Counted from the first letter of the stretch, positions 1-10,664 are shown. The stretch is 64,000 nucleotides of DNA from Apricaphanius iberus (GCA_028564705.1 JAPXFQ010002132.1:1-64000); one strand, 5' to 3'. The notes: generated by a model not told the origin, from the letters alone. A program made the numbers and translations.

Positions 1-536
1 ACTTCGCCTCAAGGCCGCTTCAATACGTGCAGCACTCATGTGCCCCATGGCCTGGTGGTACTGTTCCCAAACAGTATGTCTCCAGGGTAACGGTAGCACA
101 GTCTGCCAAAGCACATCTCCTGTGTGACGGTCCCTCACCTGTCTTTGCAGAACACCTGCCTCAATCCGCAAGCGACTCCATTGCCTTAGGAGTCGATTGG
201 CTGCTGCAGGCGCTGCTCTCCTTTCTTCAGCTGTCGGTAGCTTGCTTCTTCGAAGCCACTCACCCACTTCACGTAGAGCAGGATCATCCTGCTGCCTGAT
301 GACCCAATCACCGACTGATGACTGTGTAGTCTGGGGGCCTTCTGAAGCAACTTGATGGGTTTCTGCATCTTGAGGAAATCTGGACAGTACATCTGCATTC
401 TTGTTAGCAATGCCTGGTCTATATTTGACGTTAAAATTAAAATTGGCCAATTGTGCCACCCACCTTTGTTCCACAGCTCCCAGCGTGGCTGTGTTGAGGT
501 GCACCAGGGGATTATTGTCCGTGAAGGCAGTAAATT
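1..536 (-). pseudogene. Gypsy pol, end of RNase H and start of integrase (out of frame with upstream pol)
   Basis: Reading the minus strand in the frame that opens just past the pol stop at 537-539 gives the end of RNase H (a TDNNPLVHL stretch), then a KYRPGIANKNADVLSR stretch typical of the RNase H-integrase junction. Near the left edge a histidine pair (HQAMGH followed by a basic helix) resembles the H2C2 zinc-binding domain at the N-terminus of integrase. The integrase catalytic core is not in the window. The frame differs from the main pol frame, so this part is separated by a disruption of one or a few bases near 540. The homology assignment is firm; the exact indel is not resolved. Confidence 0.75.
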
Positions 537-2690
537 CTAACTCCAGAGGTAGTCTTTGAATTTTTCGGTTACTGCCCATTTGAGAGCAAGAAGTTCGAGT
601 TTGAAAGAGCTGTAGTTTTGGTCATTCCTTTCTGTTGGCAGCAGACTTCTACTGGCATAAGCAATGACCCGTTTCCTCCCCTCTTGTACTTGTGACAGGA
701 CCGCTCCTAACCCGTCCAGGCTTGCATCTGTATACAGATGGAAGGGCTTGGAAAAGTCTGCATAAGCAAGGACGGGGGCACTAACGAGGGCTTGTTTCAG
801 TTTATCAAATGCAACTTGGCATTCGGTGGTCCACTGCACTGCTCGATTTTTCTGAGCAGCTGTACCTGCCAGTAGTGCATGCAAGGGAGCTGCTATACGG
901 GCAAACCCAAGGATAAATCGCCGGTAATAGCCTGAGAACCCCAAAAATGACCTGACTTCCTTCACTGTTGCTGGCGGTTTCCATTGTTGTACAGCTGCGG
1001 TCTTCTGTGGATCAGTGGATACACCTTCCTTGCTGACCACATGGCCTAGGTAGTTCACCTTTGGCTGAAAGAGTTTACACTTGTGAGGCTGCAGTTTTAG
1101 GCCGTGTTTCCAAAGTTTTTCAAACACTTGCTCCAGGTGCATGAGGTGGCTCTGAAAGTCAGGTGAAAAAATAATGACATCATCGAGGTAGATAAGCAAT
1201 GTATCATTTACCAAACTGCCAAGGCAACGCTGCATTAGACGCTGGAAGGTCGCTGGGGCATTACACAGCCCAAAAAGCATCCGATGGAACTCGTACAATC
1301 CCATGGGTGTAGTGAAGGCTGTTTTCTCACGATCCTTGGGGTCGACCTCCACTTGCCAGTATCCACTGGCCACATCTAAGGTGGAGAACCACCTAGACTG
1401 TTTGAGGCAGGTGAGGGCCTCTTCAATCCTGGGGAGTGGGAAAGCATCTTTATGTGTCAACACATTCAATTTCCGATAATCCACACAAAACCTCCAAGTG
1501 CCATCTTTCTTTTTGACAAGAACGATAGGGGCTGCCCACGGGCTTGAGCTCTCACTAATCACCTCACTATTGAGCATACCTTGAAGTAGCCTTCTCAATT
1601 CTGGAAAGAGTGATGGTGGGACCGGCTGGTACCTCTCTCGGCTGGGTGGGGCAGTGCCGGTTGGGATCTGGTGCTGCACAGTATCAGTACACCCATTATC
1701 TTCTTCATGGGCTGCAAATACCTTACTCCATCGGTGGAGGAGTCTGTCCATTTCCTGCTGTTCGTCTTGAGTCAGGCCTTCACCTTTTAGAGTGAAGACT
1801 GGATGCTCTTCCTCCGGGGCCAGCTTGACGTTCTGGACGTCCACTTCCACAGTGCCCTGTTGGTCAGTTTGAAGTACCAGCTCCTTCTCCCCATGAATAT
1901 CGCTGGGGTCGACCTGGTACACCGAGGCTAAAGGATGGCGTGGTGGCACAACAACAGGAAAAGGGTTAACATTTTTCACACGGATGGGAACTTTACCGTT
2001 TTTTATGACAGCCAATGTCCTGGCCACGTGCCACTGCTCTTCATCACTAACACCCTCAACCAGAACACAGGGGTTGATAGGTTTAACAGCTCCCTGTACT
2101 TGGGCCCAGAGGATCATCTCACTGTGTGCTGGTACCTCCACCCTCTCTTGCCTGGTCAGTCTGGCCACGCCCACCTTGCCATCAGGGGCCGATTCTTCCT
2201 CCATTTGCCTACAAACGGCAAACACCTTCTCCCAGGCTCCCTTTGTCTCAGGTGAAATGGTGGAGGAAAATGCAGTCATTCCTGGGTGGTCACCCTGAAA
2301 CAGAGCCTTCCAGCATTGATTAATGACATTCATCCCCAAAATTCCTTTCTCTGCACCGAGACACTCATCCTTCACAATCACAACCCCCTTGTTTGAGACT
2401 TCTATTCCTCCTATAACAAAGTCTAGGACTGCATACCCAGTGTAGGGGATCCTCAGTCCATTAGCAGCTTTCAGTGTCAACCAGTGGAGGTCATCTTTGT
2501 CTCGGGGGTGGATGTGACCAAGCCACTTCTGAAAAAAAGTTTCACTGAACAAAGTTACTTGGGATCCAGTGTCCAATATACAGGGTACTTTCACCCCCTC
2601 AACTTCAACGGTAACCCCAGGGCAGGTTCCAACAAGGTCCGGCCGTTGGACTTTTCCCCCACAGTCCACATCCCCAGCTACTTGCCCCAT
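537..2690 (-). CDS. pol: Gypsy-type pol: aspartic protease, reverse transcriptase, start of RNase H
   Basis: The 717-codon frame begins at an ATG (2688-2690). The retroviral-type aspartic protease active site is D40-T41-G42 within ILDTGSQVT. Reverse transcriptase follows, with RFCVDYRKLN, the FSTLDVASGYWQ block, the FGLCNAPATFQRLM block and the catalytic box YLDD at residues 501-504. The connection region has YLGHVVSKEG and FLGFSGYYRRFI. RNase H starts with LYTDASLDGLGAVLSQ and ends abruptly at a TAG (537-539), while its homology continues in another frame. The product would process the polyprotein and copy element RNA into DNA. The ATG lies 15 nt past the stop of the zinc-knuckle frame and in a different frame from it, so expression by gag-pol frameshifting is plausible. 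RT is uninterrupted here; RNase H and integrase are broken. Confidence 0.93.
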   Translation of the reverse strand: MGQVAGDVDCGGKVQRPDLVGTCPGVTVEVEGVKVPCILDTGSQVTLFSETFFQKWLGHIHPRDKDDLHWLTLKAANGLRIPYTGYAVLDFVIGGIEVSNKGVVIVKDECLGAEKGILGMNVINQCWKALFQGDHPGMTAFSSTISPETKGAWEKVFAVCRQMEEESAPDGKVGVARLTRQERVEVPAHSEMILWAQVQGAVKPINPCVLVEGVSDEEQWHVARTLAVIKNGKVPIRVKNVNPFPVVVPPRHPLASVYQVDPSDIHGEKELVLQTDQQGTVEVDVQNVKLAPEEEHPVFTLKGEGLTQDEQQEMDRLLHRWSKVFAAHEEDNGCTDTVQHQIPTGTAPPSRERYQPVPPSLFPELRRLLQGMLNSEVISESSSPWAAPIVLVKKKDGTWRFCVDYRKLNVLTHKDAFPLPRIEEALTCLKQSRWFSTLDVASGYWQVEVDPKDREKTAFTTPMGLYEFHRMLFGLCNAPATFQRLMQRCLGSLVNDTLLIYLDDVIIFSPDFQSHLMHLEQVFEKLWKHGLKLQPHKCKLFQPKVNYLGHVVSKEGVSTDPQKTAAVQQWKPPATVKEVRSFLGFSGYYRRFILGFARIAAPLHALLAGTAAQKNRAVQWTTECQVAFDKLKQALVSAPVLAYADFSKPFHLYTDASLDGLGAVLSQVQEGRKRVIAYASRSLLPTERNDQNYSSFKLELLALKWAVTEKFKDYLWS

Positions 2691-2704
2691 AGCAGCTGGG
2701 GGTT

Positions 2705-2890
2705 CTAGTTTAACGGGTTCTGTCCTAGGGGATGGGACGTGGCATTGCAGTAGCGCTGGATGTGTCCTGACTTCCCACAGGCTCTACATATGGGCCTACC
2801 ATTTTGATCCCACTGAAAGTTCCCACCTGGGCGTGGCCTCTGCCTGTAGCGTTCGGGTCCGACCCTACTGTTGGGGAACTGTCTTTGGCC
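2705..2890 (-). pseudogene. gag: Gag C-terminal zinc knuckle, shifted out of frame
   Basis: A minus-strand frame ending at TAG 2705-2707 encodes a basic, Arg/Pro/Gly-rich stretch and one CCHC knuckle, CRACGKSGHIQRYC (C-x2-C-x4-H-x4-C) at 2747-2788. This RNA-binding motif belongs to the nucleocapsid part of Gag. It lies in a different frame from the longer gag frame upstream, with a run of eight C residues near 2914-2921 between them, the likely site of the shift. The knuckle residues are intact. Whether the shift is a mutation or programmed cannot be told from one copy. Confidence 0.75.
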
Positions 2891-3647
2891 CTGGTAATTT
2901 TCTACTGGCGCTGGGGGGGGTCAGCTGTTTCAGTACTTCCTCTACTAGAATCTTGCTAATGGTGGCTAGCTGGTCATGCATTTCCTGTCTAAGCTCAGTT
3001 TTAACATCTTCCAAAGGTGCAGATACTCTGGCAGTTTGAGTGTCAGTATTCCTGTTCTGTTCCTTTTCTAAAGCTTGGGCTTCAGAGCAGGCCTCACTAA
3101 AACTGAGGTCTGGGTTCTGTCTGCTTAGCCGTTTCATCTTCCTCTGCACTCTCCCAGGTCTTAAACCTTTTAAGAACTGGTCTCTGGCTGTGGGCTCTAT
3201 CTGCGCTACAACCTGTGGTTCACTCTCCTTCCACCTGTTAAGTATTTCTCTGAAGCGCAGCACATACATTTCAACACTTTCATTGTCTTCCTGTCTACAT
3301 TGAAAGAACAGCACTCTGACGTGAGTTAAAGAGCATGGTTGACCATAAAGTTTTTTTAGCTCATCCAAAACGGCCCTTGAGGACCCACATGTGGCTGCAT
3401 CTAGTAGCATCACTTGTCTTTTTGCCACCCCATCTAGCCCCCACAACACAAAGTCAACTTTTTGTTGGTCATCAAGCCCCTGAGCCCTAAGCATAGACTC
3501 AATTTGTTCCACCCATGTCCCAAATCTAACCACTCCATCTTCACCTGAAAATTTTGAAATAAATGGAAGAGCCATAAACCATGGCATGGCCATTGTAGGC
3601 ACTGGATTGGCATTTGAGGGCCCTGCAGCGACAACTTCATCTGCCAT
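2865..3647 (-). CDS. gag: Gag-like capsid protein of the Gypsy element
   Basis: The first good ATG is at 3645-3647 (protein starts MADEVVAAG); the frame is open further upstream only through a TTG next to the LTR. The product is about 260 residues and has the helical retrotransposon-gag core: FSGEDGVVRFGTWVEQIESM, a YGQPC segment, FFQCRQEDNESVEMYVLRF, and a predicted coiled-coil tail. This fold forms the capsid of Ty3/Gypsy particles. The frame stops at 2865 before the zinc knuckle, which sits in another frame just downstream. No other host or viral function is suggested. Confidence 0.82.
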   Translation of the reverse strand: MADEVVAAGPSNANPVPTMAMPWFMALPFISKFSGEDGVVRFGTWVEQIESMLRAQGLDDQQKVDFVLWGLDGVAKRQVMLLDAATCGSSRAVLDELKKLYGQPCSLTHVRVLFFQCRQEDNESVEMYVLRFREILNRWKESEPQVVAQIEPTARDQFLKGLRPGRVQRKMKRLSRQNPDLSFSEACSEAQALEKEQNRNTDTQTARVSAPLEDVKTELRQEMHDQLATISKILVEEVLKQLTPPSASRKLPGPKTVPQQ

Positions 3648-3674
3648 TATGTACTGTGAGGTGTGGTATGGGGA

Positions 3675-3691
3675 TCCTGCCAGCAACGCCA
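3675..3691 (-). promoter_or_regulatory. Putative tRNA primer-binding site
   Basis: On the minus strand, five bases past the LTR end, the sequence begins TGGCGTTGCTGGCAGGA. A start with TGG, complementary to a tRNA CCA end, is expected for the minus-strand primer site. I cannot name the tRNA without a search. Confidence 0.45.
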
Positions 3692-3696
3692 ATTTA

Positions 3697-4468
3697 TGTC
3701 ACAGGTAGTGATTTGTTTGCGATCCCCGGGTCACACCAACACAGAAACAGCGGACAGTTGTTTACAATAAAAAAGGGAGTTTTATTGTCTCTGGTTAGAA
3801 TAAAAACATAAAAACAGTCCAACCCGAGAAGCTGAGAAGGGCGAGGCACCCGGTCCTTATAATCCTTAATTACGCCCCTGTCTTTACAGTCCTCTCTGGA
3901 GAGGTGGGGATTTTGAGTTAACACTGCGTCGTGTGCGGGTGGGGGGGCGGGGGGGGGGATTTTTTTTTGGGGGGGAGGGGGGGGGGGGGGTCCCACTTTT
4001 ATTTGGATCACCGTAGCGTGCTCAGAAGACCCAAGTGTGCAAGTTGCTCCTGGTGCCTTCGTTCGTGAGCCCCTCGAAATCCTCGTACCAGCTGCTCCTC
4101 CGGTCCACCGTCCTGGTGCGTAATCGTATTTCAGGCCTTCTGTTACTCAGTCACCGCTTGCCACTCTTCATCCACACTGCAGTCGTGCTTGGGTGCAGGT
4201 TGACACGCCCAGGGAATTTCCTTCCTTGATGGAGTCCAGCTGTTCTTATAATCAAGTTCCTAATTGTTGGCCAATCAGGGAGCCTAGTAGTAGGAAGAGG
4301 TAAGGACTAACAGGGCGGAGCTGTGCTCCTCAGTCCATATGTCCGTGGCTAATAAAAGTCCATGATTAAAACACACTACAAAAACACACAAGTAAAAAAT
4401 ATAAATACATGCATGTTGTAAGCCACAACAAAACACAAAATAAGGGCAGCTCCTGTCACCCCGTGACA
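3697..4468 (-). repeat. 5' LTR of the Gypsy element
   Basis: The 772-bp segment is bounded by TG...CA and by the inverted hexamers TGTCAC/GTGACA. Gag begins downstream of it on the minus strand. An AATAAA polyadenylation signal on the minus strand lies at 3781-3786, near the 3' end of the LTR as expected. The second LTR is outside the window, so boundaries rest on the terminal motif alone. A long G-rich tract is embedded in it. Confidence 0.72.
3936..3990. repeat. G-rich homopolymer tract inside the LTR
   Basis: Runs of 7, 10, 7 and 14 or more G, broken by a run of T, make an extremely skewed low-complexity block. It could fold into G-quadruplexes, and it is also a place where read or assembly errors are likely. 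Confidence 0.8.
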
Positions 4469-4469
4469 T

Positions 4470-4760
4470 AGACAAAAATATCAAGGGGCGGATCATCCGA
4501 CGTTGCTGTTAAAATAAAACCCGACCACAGGTAAAAAGCTTCAAACATCAGTGAGTTTACATCAGACAGAGACCATACGCATATAGCCCTCTTCAGCACA
4601 CAAATACATTTAAAATGAGACCAATTGAAACTCTCTACACCTAAGTATGGATGAGTTATGAACAAAAATGTTAGGGGGCGGATCATCCGATGTTAAAATA
4701 AAACCCGACCACAGGTAAAAAGCGTAAACATCAGTGACTTGACAGCAGACAGAGACCATA
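4470..4760. repeat. Imperfect direct repeat beside the Gypsy element
   Basis: Two copies of about 85-100 bp, at about 4470-4570 and 4660-4755, share GGGGCGGATCATCCGA, the block AAAATAAAACCCGACCACAG and the ending CAGACAGAGACCATAC. The first copy directly abuts the outer edge of the LTR. No gene is visible in either. Confidence 0.7.
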
Positions 4761-7700
4761 CATGCCTTCAGAACAAGCATTTCCTCACCATCAGACAGTA
4801 GCAGAAGCAATGTGCATCAAACTCCATGTTTCTTAAATAATTTCAAATTTTCCTCCTTAACCTTTGTGAAACCCTGAGTTCTAAATCTGAAATGAATTGA
4901 CAGGAGAAATGGTTTAAAAAGTTTATTTTTAAAAAATTACAGTATCTTCCCTTGTTAACATTCAGCATCTCCATCAGTGCAGAGTCTGGACTGAACCTCT
5001 GCCTCGCCTCTGGACCAATGGATTGTTGAGTCACCCTGAAAAAGAACAAGTTAAACCCTTGGTGTTCCAAGGAGACGGCAGCTTTTGTTCTTCATCCTCG
5101 TTTGAAGCTCTTCTCTAAGACTTCCCAGCCCGACTGTTTGACGCCGTCTAACATTCCCATGAGCTCAAACCAGTGTAGTCACCGTCAGCTTAGATTAAGT
5201 AAAAATCAGAGCAGCTAGTAGATATTTAGACTAGAATAATGTCAACCATACACCGGGAAAAAGGCTTTTAAATTTTGTATTTAAATCCAACAGGTTGCAA
5301 CTTAAGCATCCTACAGTAAAGCTGTTTTCTCACGCTTTTGCTTTTTCCCACAATTTGGACTAGAAATACTGGGGAGAAAAAAAAAGTCATTCAATTCAGT
5401 TATTTAAAATATCTTTAATACCTGAAGCAGTGAATCAAGTTCACTTCATTATTCCAAGTTCTCCATCTAAGGAAACCCAGCAGATTCCTTCCTACAAGAA
5501 ACCACAGACTTAAAGAAAACTAAACCAGGAGAAGCTTTTATAGAGGAAAACACTTTAGACAAAGTTTTAATAAAAATAGTAACAGACCCCTTAGTCTTTA
5601 GTTTTATTTTACCATCAGGATTAATATCATGGCTTGGAATTTTCTCACTTCAATCACCAACATGAATATCAGCGTTTACCATTTTAATCACATTCAAATT
5701 AAGCCCCTGTTTGCATTAATCATATTGTAATTTAACCAGATTTTGCTGTAGAGAATAAACACCTCCCCATTGAAGCAACAGAGTCAACCTTTGAATTCAT
5801 TTTGTCTGAATAAACAAACAGAAAATCATTCAGTACCAGACCAACCTCTCCTTGATCTTTTGCTGCGATATATTTGACACATCAGTATTAATATCATGAC
5901 ATTGAATATTTTCATTTCAACCATCATAATCACCAACTGGATGAAGTTACACGTTTTGTTCAAATGAAGCAGCTGGTTTCTGTAACCGTACTGTAGTTTA
6001 TACAGATTTATGTACACTAAACATTTTCAGTGGAAAAGAAGAATTAGTCTGACTTGTTTGAAACACCAGCTTCATCTCTTCAGCAAAAAGCCCAAGATTT
6101 GGGGATTTTGTACATTTCCAATCTGAGCTTTAGCAAAAACCTTTAGACATGTACTAGATGACCTTATAAATACCAGATGGCTGATTCACAGCCTAATTAC
6201 ACGTCCCAAGCAGATTTGAGACATTCAAATCCTTCATGGATCCTAACAGACAGACCTGCCAAACCTTGAAAATGAAACCTTGGTTCAAGCTCACTTTAAT
6301 ACCCATAGTTCTACTTGGTTTATACGAAAAATGCATTTAGTTTTAAACAAAAAAAAACTCACCCGTTAAACCTGAAAAACAGATTGTTCACTTGAGAAGT
6401 GATGAAAACAAAATAGGATAAAGATGAGCCGAACAAAACCCTTTGAGTTCAGTGACAGCAGCAGGTATTTATAAAGCTTCATCCTACATTTTAAATACCT
6501 CCATCTGAAATGAAGAAGCAGGTGGGACTCCTTGCTAATCCATAAAAGCATCCTCTGTACCAGTTTAGACCTCTAGACCGGGCCATGACTCAGCAGTACG
6601 ATAACTGGACCATCTCACTACATGAAAAGAATGATGGGAAAAAGTTACATTCGTTTGTTAAATGTGAAACGGACAATAAAAAGGGTTTGACGCTTTTTGC
6701 AAACAGAACTGCAGTTTTAAAGCTTTTTATGGGTTATGGTCAAAATATCGTCATTGCTCCATTTTCTGACTTAATGCCCATTTTATTGTTGATAGTCAGG
6801 TGAAGCTAAGATTCTTCAAAGCACTGAACAAAATCAAGAACTGAACCTTTAAGTAAACCAACCTGGTCATCTGTACGATGGCCCCGTTTTCATACCCAAC
6901 TCAGCATAATGGGGAACCTGTGGAGGAGCACACTGGGTAAGAAAACCCCATTTATTCTCTGACCGTTCAGTTGATGCAGTCCAGTTTCCCAACATTAATG
7001 TCACCAGCCGATCAACCTCAGAATTCCTTACCAGATGTAACCTTGTGTTTTAACCACCTACCTTCCCATCAGAACCAGCGATGCATCCTAGAATATCATT
7101 ACCAATAAGCTGTACCCAAACTTTCCCAATCAGATCAGTAATGCCTGGATCCTGATGCTTTCCACCATCTCCCATGGAGAAAGCTTTACTTGTACCATCT
7201 TACCATCGTCCGTTCATCATCGATTAGAAACCATTTGATCAGAAACCAGACGGCCTTTAGGATCTCTGCATAGATCAGAATATTTTTCATTGATGGCGTT
7301 TTTTTCCCCCGCGGTGAGCGACGATGTCGATGGAGCGTCATGCATCAATTCTGTCACCAACTTCTTTGACCTCCATTGAGTTTTTTAAAGCCTGTTCAAA
7401 GTGACAAGTTAACATGAACTTTCACTGAAACTTTTATTGTCCGTTGCTATAAACAAGTCTAATGTGATTCAAAGCTGCCAGTCAGCCTCCAAATCCCGTT
7501 CCATGTTAGCATGTAAAAACTTCTGATTATTCCCAGATTTGTTCCTTGATAACTTTAGTTTTGAGGTTTTTTCATTTAGGATCAAGATGATGGCAGCTCT
7601 GAAAAAACTCCTTTTGGTGACCATTAGTGTCTCGTTCATACTTCAGCGGTTCCTTTGTCTTGTTTCATCAGAATGTCCAATGAATTGTTAGAATCCTCCT

Positions 7701-8243
7701 TCCAAAGCACCGATTACCATTATGAAGGTTTTCATGTTGGTTTTCTTATTTTCCTTTGGTCGTTACAAAGCAGCATGATGGGAAGTTTACAGATTCAGGC
7801 ACACGCCTTGTTTAGGAGGTAAAGTGAGGACGTTTCTTAATCTTATTGTGATGTTTTATTGATTAGCAGCTTGGGAAGTGGGTTAGGATCCTCATTTATC
7901 TGCACCGGTTAAGGAAAGGCTGGGTGAGCCTTGTTAACAGACGCTTATACATCCTGGTTATTTAGATCCATTAGTATAAAAAAGGTACAACAAAAATTGT
8001 TGTAAGCTTCAATTATGAATATGGAATAAAAGAAATGCAGTTGAACAGTGTAGCGCGTCATCAGTAACATCCCATGTTTAACCTGCTGAGGAACTAAATA
8101 AATTACCTCAGATTGCTGTCATAAACCGTTGCTCCTGGAAGCAAACATCCTTTTCAAGCTCAGTCGTTGCCACATGTGAAGCAAAAGGACTTAAATGAAC
8201 AAATACTCTTCAGTTGCTCCAGCTTCATGATCGACTTTTGCTA
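4761..8243. other. No convincing gene; AT-rich non-coding DNA
   Basis: Frames are short and broken. One exon-like minus-strand stretch starts after a TTTTTCAG acceptor at 5036-5038 (residues VTQQSIGPEARQRFSPDSA) and could be a terminal exon, but nothing ties it to another exon. The rest looks like intron or intergenic sequence. Confidence 0.5.
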
Positions 8244-8429
8244 TCAGTGAAACTCCATGATTTCAGTCAGTTTGGACACGTTAACCTCCATCTCCTCCAG
8301 ATTAAATTTCCATGTTCCTCTTCCGTACTTCAGATTTTTTTTTTCCATCAACAGCATCGAGAAGGAGAAGCAGAGCCGACGATTTTCCTCCTGCAGCCAA
8401 TTTATGTGATTCTGATCCAGGAGCACTTT
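8244..8429 (-). CDS. Candidate terminal exon of an unrecognised coiled-coil protein
   Basis: A 60-codon minus-strand frame follows a pyrimidine-rich acceptor (cag at 8430-8432) and ends at TGA. It encodes a charged, heptad-like stretch: VLLDQNHINWLQEENRRL, then SMLLMEKKN, then FNLEEMEVNVSKLTEIMEFH. Leucine/isoleucine spacing and charge suggest a coiled coil. It could be the last exon of a minus-strand gene whose earlier pieces lie at 9322-9460 and 10239-10320. I do not recognise the protein. A run of ten A in the sense strand is a possible error site. Confidence 0.4.
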   Translation of the reverse strand, partial: KVLLDQNHINWLQEENRRLCFSFSMLLMEKKNLKYGRGTWKFNLEEMEVNVSKLTEIMEFH

Positions 8430-8439
8430 CTGTGTTTGA

Positions 8440-8760
8440 AAAAAAGTAAAACAAGTTTCAATGCTGCAATTTCTCCATCTAGGAGAGAAACAGCTTTAAA
8501 CATCAGTGCTGAGCCTGTAGGAGGAAACACGGCATACAGCACCAGTCCCATTAAAAACTCAGCCAGTAGCTAGGAAAGAAACAGCGTTAAGTAGATCAGC
8601 TGTAGAAGGGAAACATTAGCAACTTAACCTGTAGGAGAGAAGCAGTTTATTAACTCAGTTACAGGCTAAGCAACAGTTTGCTGCAGCAGCAGTTCATGGA
8701 GAAGCTTTGTGTAGGAGAGAAAATGGGATTAAACACTGAACTAGAGAGCAGAGTGGATCA
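8440..8760. repeat. Irregular repeats of a GTAGGAGAGAAACAG-like motif
   Basis: Variants of (C/G)TAGGAGAGAAACAG recur near 8479, 8518, 8569, 8604, 8630 and 8712, spaced 25-80 nt apart and separated by similar text (CATCAGT, AACTCAGT). It is a decayed tandem array between the candidate exons. Confidence 0.5.
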
Positions 8761-9321
8761 TCCATAGAAAGAATATGAGGTTACTAGTATCCAATATAAT
8801 AGTAGCTAACGTCTCCTAGAATAATATCAGTTAAACAGAACAGCAGACACCAGGTGGAGCTTCTATGATGACGCCTTCAATAAAATGCTTCCTTCAGCTG
8901 AAGACATGGACCTTTACATAAAATGCTCCTTATTGAGTCCATATGTGACTGAGCTCCTAAAAAAGAAAAAACAGGTTTGTTTAATACCATCAGTCATCTG
9001 TCCTCAACCAGTAATGAGCCTAAAATCTGGACTAAACATGCCAGAATAACTTTCCACCATTTGCTTTTCCTCTTAAACTACATAAAATTAATACAAATAG
9101 ATTTCTAAGTAAATAAAACTCATCTATAGTGGAAATGATTACGCTTTTTTCATTATCCTTAGCAGAGAAAACGTTCTAAATTGTTTATTCAGTGTTTAAG
9201 TCAGGGAGCGGTACAAACAGGAGCTAAACTGGTTCTAAAGAAAGTGACAGACTTGTTTAAGAATTAAACTTTGGGTGGTAAAATAAAATCTGATGGTGGG
9301 TAAAAACAATATTAACATTAC

Positions 9322-9460
9322 CGTTTCCTCAAGGTCCTGCAGGGTTTGGTAGATTGTTTCATTTTGTTTCCGTTTCTCCTTTAAACGTCGTTTAAATTCA
9401 GAAAATTCAAATTAAATCTTGTATTCCTCCAGCGCAGAAAATGGTCTCAGTTTAGATGTG
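9322..9460 (-). pseudogene. Candidate coiled-coil exon with an in-frame stop
   Basis: The minus strand reads ALEEYK-I-stop-FEFSEFKRRLKEKRKQ, then NETIYQTLQDLEET, followed by a GTAATG splice donor at 9321. The stop is TAA at 9412-9414, one base from CAA (Gln). Apart from it the frame is strongly coiled-coil-like (Glu/Lys/Leu/Gln-rich). The upstream exon border is not clear. It may belong with the exons at 10239-10320 and 8244-8429; with the stop, this copy would be a pseudogene or a mis-called exon. Confidence 0.35.
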
Positions 9461-10238
9461 AAATTAATGATTTAAAGAGTAAATTGTAGTCCAAATACAG
9501 AGGTTTAAAATTTAAATATATTAAAATAAAAAAAGGGTTTGCATCTCAAATACTAAAGTTACTTTAAAATACAAATACCTTAAACTAAAGCAGTATTCAC
9601 TGCAAATCATAAAGATTATTGATTCCAATGATTTATGTCAATCTAAATTACAACCATAGACAATCAAACCAGTTCAATACTAGATCAGGGGTCAGCAACC
9701 TTTGGCTCCATTTATGTATTAATAAATACGGGTTTTAGCAGGTGTTTTTTTTACAGAATAATTGATTTCAATTTCTATGATAAAATGACACTAAATATTT
9801 GCTCATTAAGGAAAATGAATCCGTCTACTTTTTTTGCAAACGTATGATTTTGTTTTATGTAGAAACAAAATCAAATCAAACGGTGGCTCTGTATGAATGA
9901 CACATTTTTCTCTATAGTTATGTTTTTCTAAAAGCTCGTGTAACATTTGCGTCTCTGAATTAGTTTTATTTAGCTGGATTGAGCACAATGGATGGTAAAG
10001 GTTGCTGCCAAAAACAGTCAAAGTTTCCACTCCACCAACGTTTCAGCAGATTACGTCAGCAGGTTATATCAGCATAAATCTCCAAACTCCCAGCATGCAC
10101 CAGAGCCTCCACGGAGCACAAAAAGCGCAGCAGCAGAAAACATGGATTAACTCAGAGCGATTGTTTCACATCAAACCAAGCAGCCAGCGGAATAAGCCAA
10201 AGCGTTTGGCCTTCATCATCATCATCATCAGCTCCTAC
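9461..10238. other. Intervening AT-rich DNA, no gene seen
   Basis: No supported coding segment. Near 9686 the text CAGGGGTCAGCAACCTTTGG resembles the end of a hAT-type non-autonomous element, but no matching second end was found. Confidence 0.4.
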
Positions 10239-10320
10239 CTGGTGACGCCTTCACGGTCTGCTTTGGTTGAAGTCCACCTTGACTGATGAGATCCTGGTTT
10301 AACTCAAGTCTCCCTTCCAT
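10239..10320 (-). CDS. Candidate first coding exon, unrecognised protein
   Basis: An ATG at 10318-10320 on the minus strand opens a 27-codon frame (starts MEGRLELNQDLISQGG) and runs into a consensus donor, CACCAG|GTAGGAG, at 10238. The ATG follows AAAGAAG. The reading is compatible with a first exon of a gene continuing leftward to the coiled-coil pieces at 9.4 and 8.3 kb. Support is only the ATG-to-donor frame and common strand. Confidence 0.35.
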
Positions 10321-10664
10321 CTTCTTTCTCCAATTAGAGCGTCATTAGAGCTCCAAACGTGGCGTTTAAGCAAACATTGGGTCTGCTCCATAATCAGCCA
10401 GCTGCAGCAGGTAATTAGTGAAGCTCCGCCCACATTTTCTTCACCTGTGTACTGAGAAAGAAGCTTAAAAAAACTTTTCTAAACTCAAAGAAACATCCGA
10501 TACATTTCATTCATGGTTCCTACTATTTCATTTAACTTTATGTAGGCTATTTATTTACATATTTTTAGTATTATTATCACGTTTTTTTTAATTTTATTCA
10601 TGTTGGTAATAGGCTACATTACTTTCCCAATTATGGGACTCATAAAAAAAATGCAGGTGGAGTA

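Larger units (their letters stand above)
1..4468 (-). mobile_element. Ty3/Gypsy-type LTR retrotransposon, truncated by the window edge
   Basis: The element is read on the minus strand. Its 5' LTR is at 3697-4468, followed by a putative primer-binding site, gag, a zinc knuckle, then protease, reverse transcriptase, RNase H and the start of integrase at the left edge. The order protease-RT-RNase H-integrase is typical of Ty3/Gypsy elements. The rest of integrase and the 3' LTR lie outside the window. At least two frame disruptions are visible, one in gag near 2920 and one in RNase H near 540, so this copy is not expected to be autonomous. Both ends of the visible LTR carry the short inverted terminus TGTCAC/GTGACA. 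Confidence 0.93.

Noticed and set aside
2569..3039. 156-codon plus-strand frame opposite gag/pol
   Set aside because: Shadow of the Gypsy coding region with no domain of its own.
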